A DNA stretch of 50,737 nt from Saprospiraceae bacterium (GTDB lineage: Bacteria; Bacteroidota; Bacteroidia; Chitinophagales; Saprospiraceae): NCBI GenBank assembly GCA_020629935.1, contig JAHDCJ010000018.1, positions 1 to 50,737 on the forward strand. The letters run 5' to 3'. Shown piece by piece: positions 27,601 through 35,990 of the stretch. Both the position numbers and the translations under genes were made by a program. Under the pieces are notes generated by a model, which was given only the letters and a program-made list of their open reading frames with translations, did no database searches and was not told the origin of the DNA. Position 1 is the first letter of the stretch. Every line of letters begins with the position of its first letter.

Positions 27601-28524
27601 ATGCTTGCACCCATTGCTCTTTTCGTTTATAATCGACCAGATCATACCCAAAAAACACTCTGGGCACTAAGCAAAAATCATTTAGCCAATCAATCTAGCC
27701 TGTACATATTCTCTGATGGCCCTAAAGCAAATGAACAGGATTCGAATTTGGAAAAAATCAAAAAGGTTAGAGAAGTCATTAAATCGCAAAAGTGGTGTGG
27801 AAAGGTTCAAATTATAGAATCCAAAAAGAACAAAGGTTTGGCAAACTCTATTATCTCTGGAATCAATCAGGTTTTCCAAGAGCATAAATCGATTATAGTT
27901 CTTGAAGATGATTTAGAAACAAGCAGCTCATTTTTGACTTATATGAACAAAGCCTTGAATAAGTATGTAAACGAAAATAAAGTCTTTCAAATTTCTGGGT
28001 TCAATTTCTTTTCAAACAAAGAAGATCAAAATAAAGAGGCATATTTCCTACCCTTAACAACAACTTGGGGTTGGGCAACTTGGAAAAGCAAATGGGAAAA
28101 AATTGACTTTGAATGCGCAGATTACGTTGACCTTGTTGAAAACAAAAATTTGGCCTTTCGATTTAATATGAACGGAAGCTATGGGTACTCTAACATGCTT
28201 ATTCGTCAAATGAAAACAAATGGTCGCTTTGACTCTTGGGGAATCAGATATTATTGGTCAGTTTTTAAATTTAATGGCCTTATTCTTTATCCTGACTATA
28301 GCCTAGTGACAAATTTCGGATGGGACGGTACTGGCAAGCATAATGACAGTTATTCTCTATTTCCTGTGCAAGATTGGGACAAAAATTACCATGTAGAACG
28401 CTATCCTGACGTCATAGAAATGGATTCAATTCGATACAATAGAATCCAAAAAGAAACTAAAAAGCAATTATCCCTGAAAAACAGAATTATTTCCAAGATT
28501 AAAAGGACTTTAAAGATAAATTAG
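27601..28524 (+). CDS. Glycosyltransferase, GT-A fold, GT13 (GnT-I)-like
   Basis: A 307-residue cytosolic protein. It opens with APIALFVYNRPDHTQKTLWAL, the GT-A first strand. SIIVLEDDLETSSSFLTYM contains the EDDLE metal-binding motif in the form and context seen in animal N-acetylglucosaminyltransferase I (GT13), and FLPLTTTWGWATWKSKW is similar to the later conserved WGW segment of that group. Bacterial members are often named only as glycosyltransferases. Transfer of GlcNAc or a related HexNAc is a reasonable inference but not proved by sequence. ATG start, 9 bases after the polymerase gene. The C-terminus is basic and may touch the membrane. Confidence 0.75.
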   Translation: MLAPIALFVYNRPDHTQKTLWALSKNHLANQSSLYIFSDGPKANEQDSNLEKIKKVREVIKSQKWCGKVQIIESKKNKGLANSIISGINQVFQEHKSIIVLEDDLETSSSFLTYMNKALNKYVNENKVFQISGFNFFSNKEDQNKEAYFLPLTTTWGWATWKSKWEKIDFECADYVDLVENKNLAFRFNMNGSYGYSNMLIRQMKTNGRFDSWGIRYYWSVFKFNGLILYPDYSLVTNFGWDGTGKHNDSYSLFPVQDWDKNYHVERYPDVIEMDSIRYNRIQKETKKQLSLKNRIISKIKRTLKIN

Positions 28525-28528
28525 ACCC

Positions 28529-29116
28529 ATGGAATTTATTCTATATATATGGTATCGCTTTTATCTCTTGCTTAATACATGGGTACAAAAAACCAGGATT
28601 ACTGGAAAGAAAGTTCGTTTTTATCCTACCGGACAGGTAATAAATCTAGCCAAGAAAAAATCGAAAATCATCATTGGAGATAACACCCACATTAAGGGAG
28701 AACTTCTTGTATATGCTCACGGAGGATCCATTAAAATAGGTGAAGATTGCTTTGTTGGAAACAATTCTAAAATTTGGGCTGCCAAGTCAATTGAAATAGG
28801 CAATAGAGTTCTGATATCACACGACATCAATATTCATGACAACAATTCACATCCTTTGGATTCAGTTCAGCGGCATGAGGCCTTTGTATCAATGATTTCA
28901 AACGGGCACTCCAAAAATGAACTAGACTTAAATGAAAAACCAATATTTATAGGTGACGATGTTTGGATTGGATTTAACAGTACGATTACAAAAGGAGTTT
29001 CCATTGGCAATGGTGCTATTATTGCATCTAATTCTAATGTTCTAAACGATGTAGAACCCTTTACAGTTGTCGGAGGCAATCCAGCGAAAATGATAAGAAA
29101 GTTAAATGAAAAATAG
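28529..29116 (+). CDS. Hexapeptide-repeat acyltransferase (third)
   Basis: A 195-residue LbH acyltransferase. Repeats are visible through IIIGDNTHIKGELLVY, IKIGEDCFVGNNSKIW, IEIGNRVLISHDINIHDNNSHPL (the histidine-bearing loop), IFIGDDVWIGFNSTITKGVSIG and the C-terminal VVGGNPAKMIRKL. It has a short hydrophobic N-terminal segment (ILYIWYRFYLLL) that may bind the membrane. It is not closely related to the 14654/16799 pair. Likely acetylates a sugar; target unknown. Four bases after the GT13-like gene and overlapping the next methyltransferase by 11 bases. Confidence 0.87.
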   Translation: MEFILYIWYRFYLLLNTWVQKTRITGKKVRFYPTGQVINLAKKKSKIIIGDNTHIKGELLVYAHGGSIKIGEDCFVGNNSKIWAAKSIEIGNRVLISHDINIHDNNSHPLDSVQRHEAFVSMISNGHSKNELDLNEKPIFIGDDVWIGFNSTITKGVSIGNGAIIASNSNVLNDVEPFTVVGGNPAKMIRKLNEK

Positions 29117-29996
29117 TACTAAGAAAATTATTTATCCAGTTTATAATTTTGTGAATAGGCTTGGATTTATTAAAAATTGGAAGATATCTAAATATTTAAA
29201 ATCTCGTCGACCTTGGTCAATTGGATACATAGATTATAAGCATGATTATATAAACAAGACTATCTCTGAACTTGATATATTAGACAGAATAAGAAATAAT
29301 TCTACGCCAAAAAATTTTGGCATGGGTTTGGATGAAAGAGTACTCGAATATGCTTGGATTTTTTCTCATTTAAAGGATGAAAAGATCAAACTACTTGATG
29401 CAGGATCAACTTTGAATTTCAAATATCTCCTGGATCACAAAAAAATTAGAAACAAAAAACTCTGCATTTTTACCTTTTATCCAGAAGTTCCAAGTTTTCC
29501 AAATTTAAATTTTGTTGATTATAAGTACGGTGACTTAAGAGAAATGAAACTCGAAAGCGAAAGCTTTGATCAGATTATAAGTCAGTCTACCATTGAGCAT
29601 ATCGGCATGGACAATAGAATTTATGGTTACTCTGAAGACGGCACTGCCTCAAATGTGCAGAAGAACTATGATTATATGAAAGCTGTGAAAGAAATGGTAA
29701 GGGTATTAAAAAAAGACGGAAATTTATTACTGACTTTTCCTTTCGGAGTTTTCAAAAACTACGGGTTTTTTCAGCAATTCGATCAGGAAATGGTCAATAG
29801 AATTACAACTTTTCTACAACTTGAGGGAAAATTTGAATTGAGTTACGGTCTTTATGAAAATCAACAATGGATTTTTGCCCCTGTTGGAAAATGTAAAGTA
29901 CAACTTTCTCATAATCCTAAAACTGGAGAAGACAAAGGTACTGATGGGGCTGCACATTGTAGAAGCGTGTGTCTTATTAATTTCCAAAAGCACTAA
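29106..29996 (+). CDS. Class I SAM-dependent methyltransferase
   Basis: A 296-residue protein. Motif I is degenerate (IKLLDAGSTLNFKYLL), but FDQIISQSTIEHIGMDN, the post-motif with SxxEHI, and MVRVLKKDGNLLLTFPFG, the motif-III region, are typical of this fold. It therefore looks like a methyltransferase with an unusual SAM loop (AGSTLN in place of GxGxG). The same stretch is common in sugar methyltransferases of polysaccharide loci. The ATG lies 11 bases inside the acyltransferase gene. The next gene begins in its stop codon (TAATG). The substrate is not known. Confidence 0.75.
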   Translation: MKNSTKKIIYPVYNFVNRLGFIKNWKISKYLKSRRPWSIGYIDYKHDYINKTISELDILDRIRNNSTPKNFGMGLDERVLEYAWIFSHLKDEKIKLLDAGSTLNFKYLLDHKKIRNKKLCIFTFYPEVPSFPNLNFVDYKYGDLREMKLESESFDQIISQSTIEHIGMDNRIYGYSEDGTASNVQKNYDYMKAVKEMVRVLKKDGNLLLTFPFGVFKNYGFFQQFDQEMVNRITTFLQLEGKFELSYGLYENQQWIFAPVGKCKVQLSHNPKTGEDKGTDGAAHCRSVCLINFQKH

Positions 29997-31411
29997 TGGT
30001 TATGAATAAACTTATTTTTTTCGAACTCAATGAAGTGCCTACGGCCATCGTGGACTATTATATTAAAATCCGCCCAAAATCTTGGTTGGCTAGGAACTTC
30101 AATGCACTTAATAAGTACGAAACTTATTCAGAAAACAAAGGACATTTATCCCCTTGGAACACATGGCCGACAGTCCACAGAGGTGTGCCAAGTGATAAGC
30201 ACTTCATAGCAGATTTTAATCAAGATCTCTCTGAAGTGGATGATGAGTTTCCACCAGTTTGGAAAATACTAAGTGAAAAAGGGATCAAGGTGGGATTGTT
30301 CGGATCTCTCCATAGTTATCCTCTTCCGGAAAATGTAGAAGATTATGCTTTTTATGTACCCGATGTGTTCTCTCCTCACTATGATACTTTTCCAAAAAAT
30401 ATAGAGGCGTTTCAGAAGTTCAATCTGACGCTATCCAGAATGTCACCTAGAAATGTAGATACTTCCCTCCCGATAAAAGACACTCTCCGATTTGTTAGCA
30501 ATTCTGGCAAATTGGGGGTTAAGCTAAAAACCTTCAAAAACCTCGGGCAGCAATTGATAGAAGAAAAAATCAATAGTTGGAAAACAGTTAGAAGGCGAAC
30601 CTATCAATCGGTAATCGCGTTTGACATATTCTTAAAACAGCTCAAAGTAAAAAAACCCGATTTCGTTACTTTCTTTACTAATCACGTTGCATCTTCTATG
30701 CATAGATATTGGGCAGCAAGTTTCCCCGAAGAATACGAAAACAATAAATATGATACGGAGTGGATTGAGACATATAGCAATGAAATTTGCTTTGCAATGG
30801 ATCAAACGGATCAAATGCTCAATCGTCTAGGGAAATTTGTAGACGCCAATCCTGAGTACAAATTAATGATCACTTCCAGTATGGGACAAGAAGCCGTAGA
30901 ATGTGAGCCTTGGGAAACTCAACTGTATGTAAAAGATCTGGATAAGTTTTTTAAATATCTCGGTGTGACAAACTCTGACGATTACGAAATACTTCCCGCT
31001 ATGATCCCGCAATTGAATTTTAAAGTTGCCGGTCATTTAGCAAATGATGTTAAGAAAAAACTCGATTCTTTCAAGGTCAATGGAGAGACCGTCAAATACC
31101 GAGAACAAGGTAAAGCTTTTTATTCGGTAGACTTAGGCCATCACAACCTAAAAGAAAGCCAAATCGAAATTGACAAGATTTTACATAATATTGATGAGGT
31201 AGGATTGACCAACATGGTAATCGAAGACAAATCCTCATCTACTGCATATCACATTCCGGAGGGACATATGTATATATATCATCCTTCAAACCAAGCCAAT
31301 CCTGAATATGACAGTCAAATCTATAGTTGTGACATTGCTTCTATTATTCTCAACAACTTTGGTATTCAAAGAAAAGAATACATGAATAAAACAGAGTTGA
31401 TCAGCTTATAA
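29996..31411 (+). CDS. Cytosolic alkaline-phosphatase-fold protein, function unknown
   Basis: A 471-residue protein with no signal peptide or membrane segment. The order of motifs recalls type I phosphodiesterase/sulfatase-like enzymes: KLIFFELNEV (E10, possible metal ligand), NTWPTVHRG (T59 at the nucleophile place), VTFFTNHVASSMHRYW (H230, H236), MITSSMGQEAV where such enzymes have a SDHG metal motif (here S294, S295, M296, G297), SVDLGHHN (H382, H383), and a C-terminal GHMYIYHP followed by IASIILNNFGI. The loss of Asp-His at SDHG suggests an altered or lost metal site. Family members hydrolyse or transfer phosphate, phosphonate or sulfate esters. A cytosolic one inside a sugar operon, coupled on both sides to methyltransferases, is unusual. 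No specific function is claimed. Confidence 0.6.
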   Translation: MVMNKLIFFELNEVPTAIVDYYIKIRPKSWLARNFNALNKYETYSENKGHLSPWNTWPTVHRGVPSDKHFIADFNQDLSEVDDEFPPVWKILSEKGIKVGLFGSLHSYPLPENVEDYAFYVPDVFSPHYDTFPKNIEAFQKFNLTLSRMSPRNVDTSLPIKDTLRFVSNSGKLGVKLKTFKNLGQQLIEEKINSWKTVRRRTYQSVIAFDIFLKQLKVKKPDFVTFFTNHVASSMHRYWAASFPEEYENNKYDTEWIETYSNEICFAMDQTDQMLNRLGKFVDANPEYKLMITSSMGQEAVECEPWETQLYVKDLDKFFKYLGVTNSDDYEILPAMIPQLNFKVAGHLANDVKKKLDSFKVNGETVKYREQGKAFYSVDLGHHNLKESQIEIDKILHNIDEVGLTNMVIEDKSSSTAYHIPEGHMYIYHPSNQANPEYDSQIYSCDIASIILNNFGIQRKEYMNKTELISL

Positions 31412-31413
31412 GC

Positions 31414-32238
31414 ATGAACTGGGAACAAACAATTGAAGAAATAAGAACCAAACCGGAATTTGCTGACTTGGTTACTGAAGCCTATTTAGAAGAAAACCTT
31501 ACATCAAATGTTAAACGTTTTCGTCAAAGCAATGAATTTAAATCCACATTGCAAGAAATAGAGAAACACTTTTCTGATAAAAGAGTTATTAAAGTTTTAG
31601 ATTTAGGAGCTGGTAACGGGATTTCCAGTGTTTCATTTGCTCTGCAGGGATATCAAGTAGTTGCATTGGAACCTGATCCTAGTGCCACTGTGGGTGCAGA
31701 GGCCATTCGGATTTCTGCAATGAATTTTAAAACGGAGAAGAATTTGGAAGTAGTTGAAGCTTGGGGAGAGTCACTACCTTTTGAAAACTCATCTTTTGAT
31801 CTGGTCTATGGCAGACAAGTAATGCACCATGCTCACGAATTAGATCAGTTCGTACTAGAAGCATCTCGTGTTTTAAAAACAGGCGGGATGTTTATGACGA
31901 CTAGAGATCATGTCATTAAAAACGAGGCTGATAAGGAAGCATTTCTAGAACGACATCCGCTGCACAAATTCTATGGCGGTGAAAACGCATTCACTTATAA
32001 AGAATATACCGACGCTATAAAAAATGCAGGATTACATATCACTGCTTCCTTTGGACCTTCAGAATCTCCCATAAATTATGATCCTTGGGATAAGGATAAA
32101 ATAAAAGCCGTTATCACGCAAAAGTTAGGTAAAATATTCGCCCTAACTCCAGTTGTGAACATGGCATGGAAATATCAAATGAGAAGATTGACCAACCTTC
32201 CTGGTAGACTCTATTCCTTCGTAGCTATAAAAGAGTAA
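31414..32238 (+). CDS. Class I SAM-dependent methyltransferase, UbiE-like
   Basis: A 274-residue methyltransferase with a clear motif I, VLDLGAGNGI at residues 61-70, an acidic motif II (VVALEPDPSA), FDLVYGRQVMHHAHELDQFV (motif post-I/II with the HH pair) and SRVLKTGGMFMTTRDHVI. It belongs to the Methyltransf_11 group. It starts 2 bases after the phosphatase-fold gene, and ends 3 bases before the second MBOAT gene. Its pairing with the phosphatase-fold protein may be functional; the target is not known. Confidence 0.87.
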   Translation: MNWEQTIEEIRTKPEFADLVTEAYLEENLTSNVKRFRQSNEFKSTLQEIEKHFSDKRVIKVLDLGAGNGISSVSFALQGYQVVALEPDPSATVGAEAIRISAMNFKTEKNLEVVEAWGESLPFENSSFDLVYGRQVMHHAHELDQFVLEASRVLKTGGMFMTTRDHVIKNEADKEAFLERHPLHKFYGGENAFTYKEYTDAIKNAGLHITASFGPSESPINYDPWDKDKIKAVITQKLGKIFALTPVVNMAWKYQMRRLTNLPGRLYSFVAIKE

Positions 32239-32241
32239 ACC

Positions 32242-33663
32242 TTGTTATTTAACAGTTTCACTTTTGTTCTCTTAGTGCTAGTAAGTTTCTTACTATACTA
32301 TTTGCCGTTGATGAAGAAACTTCAAGTAGGGATACTTATCCTTGCTAGTTTCATATTTTACGCTGCAAACAATCCTGTTCTTCTCATTCTATTGATTTGC
32401 TCCATTCTTATAAACATCGTGGTTAGTTATCTAGTCGTTTATGGAAAAGGCAATAAAAAAGCTATCGCAACTTTAGGAGTGGTACTTAATTTGGGCATCC
32501 TTGCCTTTTTTAAATACAGTCCATTGATTGGGCGCAGCTTTTTTCCGGAAAATAGTTCAGTTGGAGAATTATTGGTACAAATTCCTCTTCCTATCGGAAT
32601 ATCCTTCTTTACTTTCCAAGGGATTAGCCTAGTAGTAGATACATTTAAGCAAGGTCAAACGGACCAATACAAATCTCTCGTGCCCAAACATTTATTTAAA
32701 CACAGCGTTCAAACCTCTTTATTTATCTCGTTTTTCCCACAACTTGTAGCCGGGCCTATTGTAAAGTCAAAAGACTTTATTCCCCAGATCACAGCTAAGT
32801 TTTTATATCAGATACGATGGGAACAATGCTTTAAAAATCTAACTACAGGCTATTTTCTCAAAATGGTTGTGGCTGATAATCTCAAAGATTTTACCAGTGG
32901 AATGGCTCTGCCCTATTTCGAACTAAAGTCTTCGCTAAACTTGTTCGCGATGCTCTTTGGTTACTCCATGCAGATCTTTGCAGATTTTGCAGGATATTCT
33001 CTTATCGCCATTGGTATAGCCGGATTGTTTGGGTATTACTTGAGGGACAATTTTATGTTTCCATACATCTCTCAGAGTTTCTCGGAATTTTGGAGAAGAT
33101 GGCATATTTCGCTTTCCTCCTTTTTAAAGGAGTACCTATACATCCCTCTAGGAGGAAATAGAAAAGGCAATTTCAGAACCTATTTCAATTTGTTCATCAC
33201 AATGGTCTTGGGTGGTTTGTGGCATGGTGCTGCATGGAGTTATGCGGTATGGGGAATTTATCATGGACTTGCATTGGCTATAGAACGCTTATTAAAACCA
33301 ATAAATACCTTTAAGCAAGACACGCCCATACGTAAAGTTCTAAATGCAATTTTTGTTTTTTCTTTAGTTTCCTTAGGTTGGTTGTTATTCAAACTACCCA
33401 ATTTTAATGAAGTAATTCTTTACATAAAAGCATTTTTTAACAACTTTGCAGTTCCCTTATCAATTCGAGATTACAGGGATATTTTGCTTGTTATCATATA
33501 TTCTTCTCCAATAATTTTCTACCACTTTTATTATTTGTTAAAACGCCATTCAATTAAAAAAGAACATTTGCAAAAGTTAGAGCCAATTATTTATGGTGTT
33601 ATGCTATTTTGTATTCTGACATCAAGCGGTAGCTCTCAGGATTTTATATATTTTCAATTCTAA
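32242..33663 (+). CDS. MBOAT-family membrane O-acyltransferase, second copy
   Basis: A 473-residue polytopic membrane acyltransferase of the AlgI group: N-terminus LFNSFTFVLLVLVSFLLYYLP, SEFWRRWHISLSSFLKEYLYIPLGG, catalytic H328 in GGLWHGAAWSYAVWG, and C-terminal FIYFQF. The start is TTG 3 bases after the methyltransferase. It is same-family but clearly diverged from the copy at 19612. It is followed with a one-base overlap (TAATG) by its own SGNH partner, so the window has two complete O-acetylation pairs. They may acetylate different positions or different sugars. Confidence 0.92.
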   Translation: MLFNSFTFVLLVLVSFLLYYLPLMKKLQVGILILASFIFYAANNPVLLILLICSILINIVVSYLVVYGKGNKKAIATLGVVLNLGILAFFKYSPLIGRSFFPENSSVGELLVQIPLPIGISFFTFQGISLVVDTFKQGQTDQYKSLVPKHLFKHSVQTSLFISFFPQLVAGPIVKSKDFIPQITAKFLYQIRWEQCFKNLTTGYFLKMVVADNLKDFTSGMALPYFELKSSLNLFAMLFGYSMQIFADFAGYSLIAIGIAGLFGYYLRDNFMFPYISQSFSEFWRRWHISLSSFLKEYLYIPLGGNRKGNFRTYFNLFITMVLGGLWHGAAWSYAVWGIYHGLALAIERLLKPINTFKQDTPIRKVLNAIFVFSLVSLGWLLFKLPNFNEVILYIKAFFNNFAVPLSIRDYRDILLVIIYSSPIIFYHFYYLLKRHSIKKEHLQKLEPIIYGVMLFCILTSSGSSQDFIYFQF

Positions 33664-34526
33664 TGGTAGGCAAATCAATATTAACTTTTTTCATTCTTGT
33701 TGGATTATATTCTATTATTGCTAATCTTGATAGAAATAACAAATTCGTAGCATTAAACCAAAATCAAGGAAATAAAGTTAGTCTACAAGAATTCGTTTAT
33801 GCTTCTGAAGATGAATATGAAACAATAATTCTAGGCTCCTCAATGGCTTATAGAATGAAGTCATTTATGCTTCCAAAATCATATTATAATCTTGCCTTGG
33901 GAGGTTCGAGCTCAATTCTTGGTTCTGAAATACTCGTAAGAAAGAAAACCAAAAAGAAAAAAATTCTGATTGAAACGAATATGATTTTTAGAGAGGTAAG
34001 CGGTGCTATGATTAAAGATCTTTTTTCAGAACCTAGTTATAGCATTAAAAAAAATGTTTTGATTTCTAGGGATAGGTTTAAAATAGTGCCTTTTTTAGTT
34101 TCTAAAGGGTCCAGTTTAATGGAATTGAATAAAAAAGTTAATAGGAACTATACATTAGATAGTAGTAGGTTTCAAAAAATTTTGGAATCGCAAAAAAGTA
34201 CATTCAATACTTTACCTAATCATTCAAAAATTGAGAAGTGTATAAAAAACCTTAAAGAAAACATTGACATCTTAATAGAATCAAACAATTGCATTGCCTT
34301 TTTCGAAATGCCCATGCACGATGCACTTTGTAATACTACTCTTATGAATGAAATTAGGCAGCAAATTTCATCGACTTTTCCGCAAAGTGAATATCCTTAT
34401 TTCTTCATAGATGATTGTTTTAATTATACAACAACCGATGGTGTTCATCTCATTCCCAATGATGCCGAAAAAATGAGTACGCTTATTGCAGAATTTGGTG
34501 ATTCAATTCTTTGCTCTAAAAACTGA
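33663..34526 (+). CDS. SGNH-type O-acetyltransferase partner, second copy
   Basis: A 287-residue protein with an N-terminal membrane anchor (ILTFFILVGLYSIIA). The block I sequence is ILGSSMAY (G58-S59-S60), a GSS variant of GDS, and the C-terminal TTDGVHLIPNDA holds D259-x2-H262, the Asp-His pair of the triad. This is the DltD/AlgJ-like form that works with MBOAT proteins. It has little similarity to the first copy apart from the triad. TAATG overlap with the MBOAT gene. The protein is rich in lysine and asparagine with AT-rich codons. Confidence 0.72.
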   Translation: MVGKSILTFFILVGLYSIIANLDRNNKFVALNQNQGNKVSLQEFVYASEDEYETIILGSSMAYRMKSFMLPKSYYNLALGGSSSILGSEILVRKKTKKKKILIETNMIFREVSGAMIKDLFSEPSYSIKKNVLISRDRFKIVPFLVSKGSSLMELNKKVNRNYTLDSSRFQKILESQKSTFNTLPNHSKIEKCIKNLKENIDILIESNNCIAFFEMPMHDALCNTTLMNEIRQQISSTFPQSEYPYFFIDDCFNYTTTDGVHLIPNDAEKMSTLIAEFGDSILCSKN

Positions 34527-34527
34527 T

Positions 34528-35436
34528 ATGCCAAATATATTAATAATAGGATCCAAAGGTTTCATAGGTAAAAACACTCTTAATTATTTTTCTGAAAAAT
34601 TTGGAGAGTCGGTTTTTGGTGCCGATGTTACAGTAGATTATACTTCATCAAATTACATCCTTATTGATGCCAGTAATTCGGATTTTAAAACAGTTTTTAA
34701 AGAACATAACTTTGACTTTTGTATCAATTGTTCTGGTGCAGCTAATGTCTCGCAATCCATGTCCAATCCTTCAAGAGATTATTATCTGAATACTCATAAT
34801 GTTTTCAAAATTCTAGAAGCTTTACGAGTTCATAATCCAACTTGTAAGTTTATAACTTTATCAAGTGCTGCTGTATACGGCAACCCAAATACCTTACCAA
34901 TAACAGAAGGTGATGAGGTCCATCCAATATCTCCTTACGGATGGCACAAACTTCAAAGCGAACTATTGTGCAAAGAGTATTATCAACAATTTAAAATTCC
35001 TACTGTAAGTCTTAGAATTTTCTCAGTATATGGACCAGGTTTAAAAAAACAATTGTTTTGGGACTTGTTTCAAAAGCATCTCAAAATGGATCAAATAGAA
35101 TTATGGGGTACCGGGAATGAATCTCGAGATTTTATCTACATTGATGACCTGATTCAAGTGTTCGAACTCATTATGGAAGGAGGTGTTTTTTCTGGAGAGT
35201 CAATTAATGTTGCCAATGGCGAAGAGGTATTTATCAAAGATGCCGTTTCTTACTACTACAACACATTGTCCCCGACAATAAATTACACCTTTAAAGGAAA
35301 TCATCGTCCTGGTGATCCAAATAATTGGAAGGCTAATATTTCTAAATTAAAAGCCCTCGGATATCAGCGAAAAATTGGTTTCGAAGAAGGCCTTTCTCAT
35401 TATCTTAATTGGATTCAAAAAGTACACCATAGCTAA
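34528..35436 (+). CDS. NAD-dependent epimerase/dehydratase (extended SDR)
   Basis: A 302-residue nucleotide-sugar epimerase or reductase. NAD(P)-binding GSKGFIG is at residues 8-14, the active-site serines lie in LSSAAVYG (S112-S113), and YxxxK is Y137/K141 in YGWHK. SRDFIYIDDL and the GNHRPGDPNNWKANISKL segment are as in UDP-glucose 4-epimerase-like proteins. It could be a C4 epimerase of UDP-HexNAc(A), or a 4-keto reductase acting on the RmlB product; sequence alone does not decide. ATG at 34528 puts the Rossmann strand at the N-terminus. It lies one base after the SGNH gene and overlaps the next gene by one base. Confidence 0.87.
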   Translation: MPNILIIGSKGFIGKNTLNYFSEKFGESVFGADVTVDYTSSNYILIDASNSDFKTVFKEHNFDFCINCSGAANVSQSMSNPSRDYYLNTHNVFKILEALRVHNPTCKFITLSSAAVYGNPNTLPITEGDEVHPISPYGWHKLQSELLCKEYYQQFKIPTVSLRIFSVYGPGLKKQLFWDLFQKHLKMDQIELWGTGNESRDFIYIDDLIQVFELIMEGGVFSGESINVANGEEVFIKDAVSYYYNTLSPTINYTFKGNHRPGDPNNWKANISKLKALGYQRKIGFEEGLSHYLNWIQKVHHS

Positions 35437-35990
35437 TGCGCAAAAAAGTTAACAATCAATCGTTTAACAATGCGTGGTTTAACAAAGGTGGTTCTGTAGT
35501 TAAAGTTGCACTTTGGTACCTAACCAATACTCTCTTTTTTAAAAATCCCCTAAATCCTTTTTCTAAGATTAAGGTTTTACTTTTACGGCTTTTTGGAGCC
35601 AAAGTGGGTGAAAACGTATTCATTAAACCATCTGTGAATATTAAGTATCCTTGGCGACTAGTTGTAGGAAGCCATACATGGATCGGTGAAAACGTTTGGA
35701 TCGATAATTTATCTGAAGTTAAAATTGGAGCACATTGCTGTTTATCTCAAGGTGCGATGCTGTTAACGGGAAATCACAATTATAAAAAAACAAGTTTCGA
35801 TCTGATTGTTGGAGAGATTACGCTTGAAGATGGTGTTTGGATCGGTGCTCAGGCGATTGTGACTGCTGGAGTGACCTGCAGATCGCATTCTATATTAACT
35901 GTAAAGTCTGTCGCTACGAAAGACTTAGGTGAATACACTATCAATCAAGGAAATCCAGCAATAAACGTCAAAGAAAGAATTATAGAATGA
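35436..35990 (+). CDS. WcaF-type hexapeptide acetyltransferase (fourth)
   Basis: A 184-residue LbH acetyltransferase of the colanic-acid WcaF type. Seen: FNNAWFNKGGSVVKVALWYLTN and FGAKVGENVFIKPSVNIKYPW, the diagnostic N-terminal part of WcaF, then IGENVWIDNLSEVKIGAHCCLSQGA, LTGNHNY (histidine loop) and WIGAQAIVTAGV. WcaF acetylates fucose in colanic acid. Its position just before the GDP-fucose genes fits, but the acceptor here is inferred. Overlaps neighbours by 1 and 4 bases. Confidence 0.87.
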   Translation: MRKKVNNQSFNNAWFNKGGSVVKVALWYLTNTLFFKNPLNPFSKIKVLLLRLFGAKVGENVFIKPSVNIKYPWRLVVGSHTWIGENVWIDNLSEVKIGAHCCLSQGAMLLTGNHNYKKTSFDLIVGEITLEDGVWIGAQAIVTAGVTCRSHSILTVKSVATKDLGEYTINQGNPAINVKERIIE

